Of a stretch of 64,000 nucleotides of DNA, positions 8,292 through 17,003 are shown in pieces. The DNA is from Woeseiaceae bacterium (GTDB lineage: Bacteria > Pseudomonadota > Gammaproteobacteria > Steroidobacterales > Woeseiaceae), in the NCBI GenBank assembly GCA_024640365.1, contig JAHEFE010000007.1:44409-108408 (forward strand). The letters run 5' to 3'. A program made the position numbers and the translations under genes. Position 1 is the first letter of the stretch. Every line of letters starts with the position of its first letter. Under the pieces are notes generated by a model, which saw only the letters and a program-made list of their open reading frames with translations, made no database searches and was not told where the DNA came from.

Positions 8292-9104
8292 TTACTGGCC
8301 TGCACAGGCTCCGGCGTAGGCCAGCGTGGCCCCGGCGTTTTCGAGACGACACGAATTTTCATAGGTGTTGCCGTCCAGACCACAAACCGGTTGATAGGTT
8401 TCCGGACAGTTGCGTCCCTTTGATTGACAGATCCCCGCATAAAGAATGCGCACACCCTTGCGCTCAGCCTGGCATGCGTTCGAATAAATCATCTCGTCGG
8501 CACCGCAAACCGGCACGTACACGCGTGGACACGGCCGCCGATTGCAGGCCCCTTCTGTATAAGTTTCCTTACCCGCCGCCTCAGCAAGACAGGCATTGCC
8601 GAATGTTTGTTCGTCTTCGCTGCACACAGGGGCATAAACTTTAGGGCAATTATCAAGGCTGCAGGCACCCTGCCTTTGCACCGGAACACGATCATCAGCT
8701 GCCTGACAACGGTTTTTATAGGTTCGACCGGTCATCGCACAAACGGGATCGTACGCGTTGCCGCAGCCGTCATCGATACATTCGCCTTTGGCAATGACCT
8801 CGGTACCCGCCTCCGTAGCAAGACACTGATTGCTGTAACTAATGCCATCGGCGCCGCACACGACATCGACCTCGTCGCCGCAACTCGGCGCACATTCTCC
8901 CTCGCTCGCAATCGTCGCGCCCGAAGCCAGCGCCGTGCAGCGGTTGCTGTAGGTTTCGCCATCTGCGCCACACACGGGGGCATAGTCCGAAGTACAGGGC
9001 ACGGCCTGGGCAAATGCGCTGCTCGCAAACAATACGGAAAATAATAAAGCTATCGTTTGCAGCATTGTTGATATTGCTCGAAAACATTTATTCATAGCGG
9101 TCAT
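8292..9104 (-). CDS. Secreted protein with six tandem Kazal-type domains
   Basis: A 270-residue exported protein. A signal peptide covers about residues 1-33 (hydrophobic run, then SSAFAQA). The rest is six Kazal modules at about 37-71, 75-109, 114-148, 153-187, 192-226 and 233-267. Each has four cysteines with identical spacing, C-x7-C-x10-C-x14-C, and a YxPVCG...TYxNxC core. This is the four-cysteine bacterial form, not the six-cysteine animal one. Kazal domains inhibit serine proteases, so a role in guarding against own or foreign proteases outside the cytoplasm is inferred, and the targets are unknown. The start may instead be the ATG at 9095. It is the last gene of a minus-strand run. 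Confidence 0.88.
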   Translation of the reverse strand: MTAMNKCFRAISTMLQTIALLFSVLFASSAFAQAVPCTSDYAPVCGADGETYSNRCTALASGATIASEGECAPSCGDEVDVVCGADGISYSNQCLATEAGTEVIAKGECIDDGCGNAYDPVCAMTGRTYKNRCQAADDRVPVQRQGACSLDNCPKVYAPVCSEDEQTFGNACLAEAAGKETYTEGACNRRPCPRVYVPVCGADEMIYSNACQAERKGVRILYAGICQSKGRNCPETYQPVCGLDGNTYENSCRLENAGATLAYAGACAGQ

Positions 9105-9123
9105 TCGTTACTCATGTTTCGTA

Positions 9124-9561
9124 TTAGACGTCATCGGCATGTAGCAGTTCACTGGTCATTCTGCGGGGCAACTCATCCTTGACCTCAACCCAACTGGCAC
9201 GGGTGTCATAGCAAATGTGTGCCTGCACTTTGAAATCATCCTGCTCGTGCAAGTTTGCGAGTGTCACGTGCGTCTCGTCCGGCCAAAAACTTGAACGAAA
9301 AAACATTGTGCTCCCGCAGTGTGCGCAAAAACCACGGCGACCCTCGTTAGTCGATGCATACCAGCGCAACGACTGCTCACTATTGTCCAGTGAAAAATTT
9401 TCGCTTTTCTGACACACCCAGGTCACAAAAGCAGCGCCATGGGCGCGCTGGCATAAACGGCAGTGACAGTGAACCTGGGAGTCGGAGCCCGAAGGCTCGT
9501 TGATGGTGAAACGAACTTTTCCGCACAGACAGGAGCCTTTATAGATCTTCACGTTTTGCAC
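9124..9561 (-). CDS. GFA family zinc-binding protein (Mss4-like fold)
   Basis: A 145-residue cytosolic protein. Cysteines at 11 and 13 in CLCGKVRF, a HCHCRLCQ cluster at 31-38 and a FCAHCGS motif near residue 97 form the zinc sites of the GFA family (named after glutathione-dependent formaldehyde-activating enzyme). Most family members have no proven reaction, and the name should not be taken as function. It lies 7 bases from the methyltransferase gene upstream and 19 from the Kazal gene downstream, on the same strand. Confidence 0.85.
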   Translation of the reverse strand: MQNVKIYKGSCLCGKVRFTINEPSGSDSQVHCHCRLCQRAHGAAFVTWVCQKSENFSLDNSEQSLRWYASTNEGRRGFCAHCGSTMFFRSSFWPDETHVTLANLHEQDDFKVQAHICYDTRASWVEVKDELPRRMTSELLHADDV

Positions 9562-9568
9562 CTCGCCC

Positions 9569-10189
9569 TTATGTATTCAGTTTTTTCGCGCTGCCCCAAT
9601 AGTTATAAGACAACATGCGAGGGCCGGGGATATACATTTCGTCGCACTCAACACTGAATCCACTATTACGAATCAGCATTGGTATATCCCGGTTCATATT
9701 GCAGCCGCCCGCCACCTTGCCCCATGGTTTGTTCAGCCGATCCTGCCATTTGCGCACGCCCGCATCGGGTGCCCGGCCATGCTCACAAAAGAGCAGTCGT
9801 CCTGCTGGCCGCAACACGCGCCGCATACCCTCCAGAGCATGTTCAACATCCGTGATGGTGCATAAAGTATAGGTAATAAGCACGGTATCGACAGAGTTAT
9901 CGGGCAATGGAATCTCTTCCCCGGGCAAGTGGATAAACTCCAGATTCAGCCCGGTGCCTGCCAACTTTTTACGGGCCTTGCTACGCATTTCAGCAGAGGG
10001 CTCCAGCCCCCAGATTTTGCTTACCTTGGCTGTATCGTACCAGGGCAAATTCAAGCCACTGCCAATACCTATCTCAAGCACCTCACCCATCGCGAGCGGC
10101 ACAATTTTTTCGCGCTGCTTGCGCACCGGCTTGCCCGAACAGGCAATATCAATCAATCCCGGCAAAATATGTTTTTCGTACCAGCTCAT
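9569..10189 (-). CDS. Class I SAM-dependent methyltransferase
   Basis: A 206-residue soluble enzyme with the Rossmann methyltransferase core: motif I LEIGIGSGLNLPWYD (residues 37-51), an acidic LEP at the end of strand 2, DTVLITYTLCTI at motif IV and LRPAGRLLFCEHGR as motif VI. It resembles the UbiE/PhpK-like group with a C-terminal NYWGSA tail seen in methyltransferases of phospholipid or small-molecule type. The substrate cannot be named. It starts 37 bases after the Nudix gene on the same strand. Confidence 0.85.
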   Translation of the reverse strand: MSWYEKHILPGLIDIACSGKPVRKQREKIVPLAMGEVLEIGIGSGLNLPWYDTAKVSKIWGLEPSAEMRSKARKKLAGTGLNLEFIHLPGEEIPLPDNSVDTVLITYTLCTITDVEHALEGMRRVLRPAGRLLFCEHGRAPDAGVRKWQDRLNKPWGKVAGGCNMNRDIPMLIRNSGFSVECDEMYIPGPRMLSYNYWGSAKKLNT

Positions 10190-10226
10190 CGGCGCGCATC
10201 TCTCTGCTGCATGGTCTGCGGGTTGC

Positions 10227-10745
10227 TCACGCGCTCAAAAACTCCGCATCGTAGCCGCGTGCCCGCAACCAGGCCTGCAACGCGGGGCCGGTACCGTTCG
10301 GCCAGGGCCGCACTTTATGTATTTTGATTTCCCGATACGCGGCCAGCTCAGACTCCTCCAAAGTAATCATCCCTGGCGGCAGGCTCACGTGATACACGAG
10401 TAATAACTGGTTCATGCGATAAAATGGATACGCGCCGACGAAGCCCTCCAGCCGTCCAGCAAGGCCCACTTCCTCGGTCACCTCGCGCAACACCGCATCT
10501 TCCGGCGCCTCGCCCGCCTCCAGAAAGCCGCTAATCAGGCCAAACCAATGTTCAGGCCAGCCATGGCTGCGAACTAAAACCAGATGATCATCGCGTTCTG
10601 CAATCGCCGCCACTACCGGGGTCGGGTTGTTCCAGTATACGTAGCCGCAATCATCACTCACACAATAAGCGCGTTCGCGACCCGCGATTTCTCCACTACC
10701 AAGCGACGCTCCGCAGGAAGGACAAAACCGGACTCTCGTGTTCAC
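10227..10745 (-). CDS. Nudix hydrolase with N-terminal zinc ribbon
   Basis: A 172-residue protein. An N-terminal zinc ribbon has CPSCG at residues 8-12 and paired cysteines in CVSDDCG near 28-34. The Nudix box G-x5-E-x7-REVTEEVGL runs from about residue 73 to 95 with all metal-binding glutamates. This layout matches the C-terminal half of NADH pyrophosphatase NudC, but the protein is shorter and lacks the NudC N-terminal domain and the SQPWPFP-type NAD motif. A nucleotide-diphosphate substrate is likely but unspecified. Confidence 0.86.
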   Translation of the reverse strand: MNTRVRFCPSCGASLGSGEIAGRERAYCVSDDCGYVYWNNPTPVVAAIAERDDHLVLVRSHGWPEHWFGLISGFLEAGEAPEDAVLREVTEEVGLAGRLEGFVGAYPFYRMNQLLLVYHVSLPPGMITLEESELAAYREIKIHKVRPWPNGTGPALQAWLRARGYDAEFLSA

Positions 10746-10763
10746 GTTAACCCCGCGTCAGTT

Positions 10764-11570
10764 TTAATCAGCAACAATATCGGGCCCAGCACTATTGGCC
10801 GGAGCCGGCGGTGGATGTCCGTTCAGATCGTTTATCAAGGGCCGAACCCCAACCAATTGAAAGCCCTCCGCCTCGAGTTGGGGTAGCTCTCTTTCAAGAA
10901 CATCCAACGTAGCAGCATATGGATGACCTATACCAACGGCAACACCGTTCTTCCGCGCCAACTTTTTAAGCCGCTCGAACTCTTTGCCTATTGCCTCTGG
11001 ACTCGGGTCGCTATCAAGAAAAACATCTCGCTTAATAGCTGGCACAGCATTTTCATGAGCCAGCTGCAGCGCAACACTCTGAGGCGTCGTATAGCTGTCC
11101 AGAAAAAACAGATTGCCTCGCAAATGAATCTCTTCCATCAGCCACTGCATGTGGCCAGGATGGCGAGTCAACAAACTGCCGCGGTGATTGTTAATGCCAA
11201 CAACATACGGAACCGAAGCAAGATTGCTGGCAAGCGTTGCCGCCAGTTCGCGATGCGTCATTTCAATGTCTATGTTGCCCGGATCACTGACGCCGACGCT
11301 AGTCATCGGCTGCAGTGGCTGGTGTAACAACACGTCTTTGCCCGCTGCATGCGCGAGCTCTGCAAGGGCTACCGCGTGCGGCGTTTTTGGCAACACCGCA
11401 AAAGACAGCGGGCCAGGTAAATTGATGGCGCGTTTGCCAGCGTCATACCGATAGCCAAGATCATCGATAATGATGGCGATGCGCGGTAGTTCGGCGCGAC
11501 ATGGCGGCGCTACGAGTATTGCCAACAAGAGGGCGCCACAAACAAGCCAACGAGCTCCCGCCTGGGTCAC
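10764..11570 (-). CDS. Divergent polysaccharide deacetylase family protein (YibQ-like)
   Basis: A 268-residue protein with an N-terminal signal (hydrophobic 7-25, ending PPCRA) and the RIAIIIDDLGYRYDAG opening that marks the divergent polysaccharide deacetylase family, also called DUF610. Further family positions are visible: LSFAVLP, LLHQPLQPM, GINNHRGSLLT and the late VGIGHPY. It is periplasmic. Its start overlaps the ctpA stop by 4 bases, and envC-ctpA-yibQ is a common gammaproteobacterial cluster, so a role in envelope or peptidoglycan processing is inferred. No deacetylase activity is established for this branch as far as I know. Confidence 0.88.
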   Translation of the reverse strand: MTQAGARWLVCGALLLAILVAPPCRAELPRIAIIIDDLGYRYDAGKRAINLPGPLSFAVLPKTPHAVALAELAHAAGKDVLLHQPLQPMTSVGVSDPGNIDIEMTHRELAATLASNLASVPYVVGINNHRGSLLTRHPGHMQWLMEEIHLRGNLFFLDSYTTPQSVALQLAHENAVPAIKRDVFLDSDPSPEAIGKEFERLKKLARKNGVAVGIGHPYAATLDVLERELPQLEAEGFQLVGVRPLINDLNGHPPPAPANSAGPDIVAD

Positions 11571-12796
11571 TCCGCGCCGCTCTGCACGAGATGATGGTCC
11601 TGTAGTTGGCGCATGGCCGTCTGCAGTTGAATGTCTGTTGCGGGGTCGGCCGGTGTAGCAACTCTGAAGTGATAGCGGTTGCCGGTCGCCTCGACGACCA
11701 CGTCAGGCGTTATGCCGGTCTCATTAATGGACCTTCCGGATGGCGTAAAATAGCGTGACGTGGTCAGTTTAATAGCGCGACCATTCGCCAGCGGCATGAC
11801 CGTTTGTACGACGCCCTTGCCGTAAGTTTGCGTCCCCAATATTGTGGCCCGATGATTGTCCTGCAAAGCGCCCGCGACTATCTCTGACGCCGACGCTGAC
11901 TCACCATTCACCAAAACAACCAAGGGCGCACCATGCAAGATATCGCCAAGCTGCGCGTCATGGGTAAAGCGCGCCTCTTCGGTTCGTCCCTTGCCGCTCA
12001 CAATATTGCCGGCATCGAGAAACAGATCCGATGTGGCCACGGCCGCCTCTAGCACGCCGCCCGGGTTATTGCGTAAATCGAGAACCAGCCCGTCGACAGG
12101 GGTTGCGGACGAGTCCTGCAGACCCCGAATCGCTGTTTCAAGCTGGTCCGCAGTGGCGTCATTAAATTGGCTGATTCTGGAGTACAGAAGGCCGGGCCGG
12201 AGCAACTGGGCGGTAACGCTTGTTACCACTATGTGCTCGCGAGTTAACGCAAACTCCAGCGGCGCCGACTCATGTTCGCGCAGCACTTCGACTCTGACTG
12301 TGGAGCCCGGGTTACCGCGCAAGCGACTAACTGCGGAAGCAATATCCCCCGCATCCAGACCCTGACCATTAATGCCAATAATAATATCGCCTGAAATAAC
12401 TCCGGCACGCTCGCCAGGAGAGTCGGCAATAGGCGCAAGAACGGTCACCGCACCAGCACGCAGCCCGACCTCTAGACCGACACCGGTGTAGCTGCCGCTC
12501 GCACCAATACGAATCTCTTTGTACTCTCCGGCGTCCAGAAACTGCGAGTGGGGATCGAGGCCGGCAATCATTCCGCGAATCGCACTATCCAGCAGGACAT
12601 CCGAGTCCACTGGCTCAACGTAGTCTTGTCTTACTCGCTGCATGACCTCAGCAAGTTGGCTGAGCTGCGCCGGCGTTAACCCATAAACCTGCTGCTGAGG
12701 CTTCCTGTCCGCAAGCAAGCCGCCGCCGAGCGACAAGGCAAAGCCCATGGCCGTGCCAATCGCGAGAACCAGCAACCCTCTGGTTTTCAATGACAT
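11567..12796 (-). CDS. ctpA: Carboxy-terminal processing protease (S41)
   Basis: A 409-residue exported serine protease. A signal anchor (residues 5-28) is followed by an N-terminal helical segment with the LDPHSQFLDAGEYKEI box, a PDZ domain around 95-175 (GSYTGVGLEV, then SPGERAGVISGDIIIGINGQ) and the S41 catalytic domain. The nucleophile serine lies in NGESASASEIVAG near residue 305 and the catalytic lysine in TYGKGVVQT about 25 residues later. It degrades or trims periplasmic proteins by recognising C-termini. It lies downstream of envC, a pairing that suggests control of cell-wall hydrolase systems. Confidence 0.92.
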   Translation of the reverse strand: MSLKTRGLLVLAIGTAMGFALSLGGGLLADRKPQQQVYGLTPAQLSQLAEVMQRVRQDYVEPVDSDVLLDSAIRGMIAGLDPHSQFLDAGEYKEIRIGASGSYTGVGLEVGLRAGAVTVLAPIADSPGERAGVISGDIIIGINGQGLDAGDIASAVSRLRGNPGSTVRVEVLREHESAPLEFALTREHIVVTSVTAQLLRPGLLYSRISQFNDATADQLETAIRGLQDSSATPVDGLVLDLRNNPGGVLEAAVATSDLFLDAGNIVSGKGRTEEARFTHDAQLGDILHGAPLVVLVNGESASASEIVAGALQDNHRATILGTQTYGKGVVQTVMPLANGRAIKLTTSRYFTPSGRSINETGITPDVVVEATGNRYHFRVATPADPATDIQLQTAMRQLQDHHLVQSGAE

Positions 12797-12884
12797 AACG
12801 GGTCCCTTGCGCTGCTATGTAGGGGTCGAATCTGACGAACGACGATATCACAAGCGGCCGATGCGGTCGTGCGCTGCCTCACGA

Positions 12885-14051
12885 TTATTGGCCTTTTGGT
12901 TTGCGTGTGATCCAGGTGCGCGGATTGATTGGCGTCGCCCCCTGTCGCAGCTCGAAGTAGAGGCTCGTTCGTAACTGTCCGCCGCTATCGCCGACTGTTG
13001 CTATCACTTCACCGGGAGCAACCCAGTCGCCATTATTCTTTAACAGTGTGTCGTTATGGCCATACAGACTCATGTAACCCTCGCCGTGATCAACGATTAT
13101 CAGCAAACCAAGACCCGCCAGCCAATCAGCGAAAACAACGCGGCCGTGATAAAGCGAATGCACTTCACGCCCACGCGGCGCTGCAAGAACTACACCGTTC
13201 CACTTTAGCCCGCCGCTAGCGCGCGGCTGTCCGAAGTCGTGCAACAACTCTCCCGCCAGCGGCCAGGTCAATCGGCCCTTGTGACTTGTAAACGGGTCAT
13301 CGGACGCGACCGGATAGTCGGCCATGATATCACCCAGCCCGGCAAGCAAATTAGCCAAGTCTTTTTCCTGTTGCTGCAGCCGCTCAATTTCGCCGCCTTC
13401 CTGACGGATTTTTTGTTGCAATGACGCAAGGCGGTCACGGCGTTGCTTCAAGCCCTTATCGAGCTCCGCAACCTTGGCGCGCCGCTCATCCACCAGCGCT
13501 GCCAGACGTTCCTCTTCATCTGCAGCAGCAACCCTGAGCTTGGCAAGCTCGGCAATACTTGTCGTTACCGCCTTAATGTTATCGCCGCGATAACGGCTCA
13601 AATATTCGTAGTAACGCATCATGCGCCCGAGCATTGCCGGGTCCTGCTGATTTAACAGCAACTTCATGCGCTCCTGATTACCACTGGTATATGCCGCGCG
13701 CACCTGTGCGGCAAGCAGTTGCACTTCTTTTTCCAGCGCTGCCTCCCGGCTTACGAGCTCTTTTTCCAGCGCCGCCTTTTTCGTCCGGCTCTTTTTTTGG
13801 TCTGCCTCTATGGCCGCCAACTCGCTGCGCGTGATTGCCAGTTGCTTTTCATCCTTGCCCAGCTCCGCCCCCAGCGAGTCGCGCTGAGCCGCGCGGGAAT
13901 CCATGCTGCGCTTTAGGCCGCTGATTCGATCTCGAACCTGCTCCAGCTCCTGCTCTTTGGCGCGCGCGGATGCGCTATCTTGCGCGCCCAGGGCGATACC
14001 GCTAAATAGCGCCAGAACGAGGAGGGGCCAGAACCGTAATTGTTGCTTCAT
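12885..14051 (-). CDS. envC: Murein hydrolase activator EnvC, LytM-like
   Basis: A 388-residue periplasmic protein. A signal peptide (residues 1-22) is followed by long coiled coils (about 25-250, rich in Glu, Lys, Arg and Leu) and a C-terminal LytM/M23 domain from about 265. The domain is degenerate: the H-x3-D zinc ligands are replaced in KWNGVVLAAPRG, and the final H-x-H is replaced by SLYFELR. That loss is typical of EnvC, which does not cut peptidoglycan but activates AmiA/AmiB amidases at the division site. It is the first gene of the minus-strand run envC-ctpA-yibQ. No phosphoglycerate mutase gene lies upstream, unlike in enterics. Confidence 0.9.
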   Translation of the reverse strand: MKQQLRFWPLLVLALFSGIALGAQDSASARAKEQELEQVRDRISGLKRSMDSRAAQRDSLGAELGKDEKQLAITRSELAAIEADQKKSRTKKAALEKELVSREAALEKEVQLLAAQVRAAYTSGNQERMKLLLNQQDPAMLGRMMRYYEYLSRYRGDNIKAVTTSIAELAKLRVAAADEEERLAALVDERRAKVAELDKGLKQRRDRLASLQQKIRQEGGEIERLQQQEKDLANLLAGLGDIMADYPVASDDPFTSHKGRLTWPLAGELLHDFGQPRASGGLKWNGVVLAAPRGREVHSLYHGRVVFADWLAGLGLLIIVDHGEGYMSLYGHNDTLLKNNGDWVAPGEVIATVGDSGGQLRTSLYFELRQGATPINPRTWITRKPKGQ

Positions 14052-14222
14052 AGGGCGCCAAGTTTAGATGCTTTGTCGCCTGCGACCAAAGGGATAGTTG
14101 AAAAAGCCCCTAAACCGTCGATTTTGGGGGCGTTTTCTGAGCCGCTCCACTGGTATACTTTGCAGCCGGAACAAACCCAGCAACAAAAGCCGCCGGACTT
14201 CGCTCGGCGCAATAAAGGACTT

Positions 14223-14666
14223 ATGGATACGTATTTAGAGTTTGCCAACAAACATACCCTGTTGGTTGTAGGGCTGTTTCTCAGCTTCTTTTTTCTGGTT
14301 TTCAGCGAGCTTCGCCGCAAGGCAATGGGTACCATCAATCTTGAACCGCCGGATGCAGTGAAGCTGATCAATGCCGACGCTAAGGTTATTGATCTGCGCA
14401 CCCAGGAGGTTTTCGCACGCGGCCACATTGTAAATGCGCAGAACATACCGATGGCCGATCTCGACACGCATCGTGACGACCTTGAAAAGCTTAAAGACAA
14501 ACCGATCCTGCTTGCCTGCGAGAATGGCATTACCTCAACCAAGGCGGTCAACTCACTGCGAAAGTCAGGCTTCGAGAACGTTTATGGATTGCGCGGCGGC
14601 CTGACCAATTGGACACAAGCGGGCCTACCGCTCGTTGGCGGCAAGAAAAAATCAAAGAAAAAATAA
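14223..14666 (+). CDS. Membrane-anchored rhodanese-like protein
   Basis: A 147-residue protein with one N-terminal membrane helix (about 14-32) and a rhodanese domain facing either side. The domain shows VIDLRTQEVFARGHI, NIPMADL and a catalytic-loop cysteine in LLACENGITSTKA, then NVYGLRGGLTNWTQAGLPL. A lysine-rich tail ends the protein. I chose the ATG at 14223, which has AAAGGAC before it. The frame is open to 14040, but that stretch is leader. It heads a run of rhodanese, grxC, secB and gpsA, a common gammaproteobacterial order, and may handle persulfide sulfur or thiol redox. Confidence 0.87.
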   Translation: MDTYLEFANKHTLLVVGLFLSFFFLVFSELRRKAMGTINLEPPDAVKLINADAKVIDLRTQEVFARGHIVNAQNIPMADLDTHRDDLEKLKDKPILLACENGITSTKAVNSLRKSGFENVYGLRGGLTNWTQAGLPLVGGKKKSKKK

Positions 14667-14697
14667 TTTCAGTCATCTTTTAGAAGCGTATCCAAAA

Positions 14698-14955
14698 ATG
14701 TCACCGCGCGTCGTATTGTATGGAACACCGTTTTGTAATCACTGCGTTTCCGCTCGCATGTTGCTTGAAAGTAAGGATGTAGTATTCGAGGATATCAATG
14801 TAATGATGACCCCGGGCGCACGGCAGGATATGGAATTAAAAAGCGGCCGCCGAACGGTGCCGCAAATTTTCATCGATGACGAACACATCGGTGGTAACGA
14901 GGAGTTGAGAGCCCTGGATGTTGCCGGAGACCTCAACAAGAAGCTGGGCCTTTAG
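14698..14955 (+). CDS. grxC: Glutaredoxin 3
   Basis: An 85-residue soluble thiol oxidoreductase with the thioredoxin fold. The active site reads CNHC (residues 12-15) after VVLYGTPF, where E. coli GrxC has CPYC. The glutathione-binding elements RRTVPQIFIDDEHIGG follow at about 52-67. It reduces disulfides and ribonucleotide reductase with glutathione. The chosen ATG gives the family's usual length. An in-frame upstream extension overlaps the rhodanese gene and is rejected. Confidence 0.92.
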   Translation: MSPRVVLYGTPFCNHCVSARMLLESKDVVFEDINVMMTPGARQDMELKSGRRTVPQIFIDDEHIGGNEELRALDVAGDLNKKLGL

Positions 14956-14992
14956 GGGCTTGGTCACATATTAATCTGACAGGTAAAAACCA

Positions 14993-15463
14993 ATGACCGA
15001 AGAAGCCGCAAATACCGCGGAACGCCAGATAGGCATTCAAAAGATTTACGTAAAAGACTTTTCCTTTGAGTCTCCACAAAGCCCCGACGTCTTTTCGGCT
15101 GGCGACTGGAAGCCACAGACCAACTTGAATTTAAGCAGCTCTCACTCGTCAATCAGTGACAACCTGTTTGAGGTACTGCTCACAATTACGATCCAGGCTG
15201 AACAGAACGAAAAAACCATGTTTTTAATCGAAATTCAGCAGGCAGGTTTGTTCCATATTGCTGGTTACGCGCCTGAAGAGTTTGCCGCTATTGTCGGCAG
15301 CTTCTGCCCAAGCATTCTGTTTCCGTATGCACGCGAAGCGATTGCTTCAATAATTTCTCGCGGCGGGTTCCCCGAGTTCTTGTTACAGCCAATCAACTTC
15401 GACGCCTTGTATGCACAAAGCAAGACCCAGGCAAACGGCGAAACACCTGCAGAGACGCACTAG
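14993..15463 (+). CDS. secB: Protein-export chaperone SecB
   Basis: A 156-residue tetrameric cytosolic chaperone that keeps preproteins unfolded and passes them to SecA. The IQKIYVKDFSFESP opening, LFEVLLTITIQA, the FLIEIQQAGLF strand, CPSILFPYAREAIASIISRGGFP and the QPINFDALY C-terminus are all SecB hallmarks. It is preceded by grxC and followed by gpsA after 5 bases. Confidence 0.95.
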   Translation: MTEEAANTAERQIGIQKIYVKDFSFESPQSPDVFSAGDWKPQTNLNLSSSHSSISDNLFEVLLTITIQAEQNEKTMFLIEIQQAGLFHIAGYAPEEFAAIVGSFCPSILFPYAREAIASIISRGGFPEFLLQPINFDALYAQSKTQANGETPAETH

Positions 15464-15468
15464 CAACC

Positions 15469-16491
15469 GTGGCCGGCGCAGCTCCAATTGCAATTATCGG
15501 TGCAGGCTCCTGGGGCACTGCGCTGGCACTGCAGTTCGCGCGTAACGGTCGGTCGGTCAGGTTGTGGGGGCGAGATGCGACACAGGTGCAGTCCATGCAT
15601 CGTGACCGGGTAAACCAGCGCTATCTTCCGGGCGCGCCCTTCCCCGATTCGTTGCACGTCGAAGCGCGAGTGGCCGACGCAGTAAAGGGCGCCCAGGATA
15701 TTCTGATTGCAGTCCCCAGCCACGCCTTTCGTGAAATCATGCTGCGCCTGAAGCCATTGCTGGATAGCTCAACCCGAATCGCCTGGGCAACCAAAGGGTT
15801 TGAGTTGCGCAGTGGCAAGTTGCCGCACCAGGTGGCCACAGAAGTGCTGGGCGGTCGCCACGCAATGGCGGTCCTGTCTGGGCCGACGTTTGCCAAGGAG
15901 GTCGGGGCGGGGCTTCCGACAGCTCTTACGATAGCCGCCAATGATGACGAATTTGCACGAGACCTGGCCGAAACGCTCTCCTCTGAAAACTTTCGCGCTT
16001 ATACATCAGGCGACATGGTTGGCGTGGAGGTCGGTGGCGCCGTAAAAAATGTATTGGCGATTGGTGCCGGTCTTGCGGACGGGCTGGGCTTTGGCGCCAA
16101 CACGCGGATTGCAATGATAAGTCGCGGCCTTGCGGAAATGACTCGACTCGGTCTTGCGCTGGGCGCAAATAAGGAAACTTTCAGCGGCCTTGCCGGAATG
16201 GGTGACCTTGTGCTGACCTGTACTGACTCTTTATCGCGCAATCGGCGCATGGGATTGGCGCTTGCGAGTGGCAAGACTATCGCAGAAGCCCAGGAAGAAA
16301 TTCAGCAGGTAGTCGAGGGCGTGCTTGCGGCAGAGGCCGTTCACGAGGTTGCGCAGCAACTCAACGTTGAGATGCCCATTTGCGAAGAAATCTATCGGAT
16401 TCTTTATCAGTCAGTCCCGCCACATGAAGCGGTGCGTAACTTGATGACCCGCGCACTCGGGGCCGAGCAGGTTCAGCATAAGGGCGCCTAG
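15469..16491 (+). CDS. gpsA: Glycerol-3-phosphate dehydrogenase [NAD(P)+]
   Basis: A 340-residue cytosolic enzyme that reduces dihydroxyacetone phosphate to sn-glycerol 3-phosphate for phospholipid synthesis. The nucleotide-binding GAGSWGTALA lies at residues 11-20, the catalytic-lysine region GGAVKNVLAIGAGLADGL near 190, and GMGDLVLTCTD with SRNRRMG near 243-262. The start is GTG at 15469, 5 bases after secB. It ends overlapping trmL on the other strand by 4 bases, so the two genes converge. Confidence 0.94.
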   Translation: MAGAAPIAIIGAGSWGTALALQFARNGRSVRLWGRDATQVQSMHRDRVNQRYLPGAPFPDSLHVEARVADAVKGAQDILIAVPSHAFREIMLRLKPLLDSSTRIAWATKGFELRSGKLPHQVATEVLGGRHAMAVLSGPTFAKEVGAGLPTALTIAANDDEFARDLAETLSSENFRAYTSGDMVGVEVGGAVKNVLAIGAGLADGLGFGANTRIAMISRGLAEMTRLGLALGANKETFSGLAGMGDLVLTCTDSLSRNRRMGLALASGKTIAEAQEEIQQVVEGVLAAEAVHEVAQQLNVEMPICEEIYRILYQSVPPHEAVRNLMTRALGAEQVQHKGA

Positions 16492-16952
16492 ACAGCGCCC
16501 CGAAACTCGTTTTGGCGCCACGCCTCATAAACAAGTATCGCGGCAGCGTTTGACAGATTCAGACTGCGACTATTGGCCTGCATCGGAATGCGCAGCCGGC
16601 GCTCTTCCGGAACGCTTTCCAGGATCGCTTTAGGCAGGCCGCGCGTCTCTGGCCCAAACAAAAACGCGTCGCCGGCCATATAGACTGGCGACGTGTGCGA
16701 TGTGCGCCCACGAGTGCTGATGGCAAATACTCGCGGCTGACTCAGCGCCACCATGCAGTCATCCAGGTTGGCATGCGTGCACACGTCTGCAAACTCCCGA
16801 TAATCCAGGCCGGCACGCTTCAGTCGCGGTTCGTCGAGTTCAAAGCCTAGCGGCTCAACAAGGTGGAGGCTGGTGCCGGTATTGGCGCAAAGGCGTATGA
16901 TGTTACCGGTGTTGGGCGGAATTTCCGGCTCATAAAGAATAATATTGAACAT
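16488..16952 (-). CDS. trmL: tRNA (cytidine(34)-2'-O)-methyltransferase
   Basis: A 154-residue SPOUT-family enzyme that methylates the wobble ribose of tRNA-Leu isoacceptors. The LYEPEIPPNTGNIIRLCANT opening, the FGPETRGLP motif and the late IPMQANSRSLNLSNA knot are diagnostic. I use the ATG at 16952. A GTG two codons earlier (16958) is possible. It faces gpsA, and its promoter side is close to pyrD on the opposite strand. Confidence 0.93.
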   Translation of the reverse strand: MFNIILYEPEIPPNTGNIIRLCANTGTSLHLVEPLGFELDEPRLKRAGLDYREFADVCTHANLDDCMVALSQPRVFAISTRGRTSHTSPVYMAGDAFLFGPETRGLPKAILESVPEERRLRIPMQANSRSLNLSNAAAILVYEAWRQNEFRGAV

Positions 16953-17003
16953 GGTCACGCTATCATCGCACGCCGCCGCCAGGCAGCAAACATACTTTAT
17001 TTA

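Noticed and set aside
12815..12840. GGGGTC-containing stretch as a second REP-like element
   Set aside because: No complementary arm within reach.
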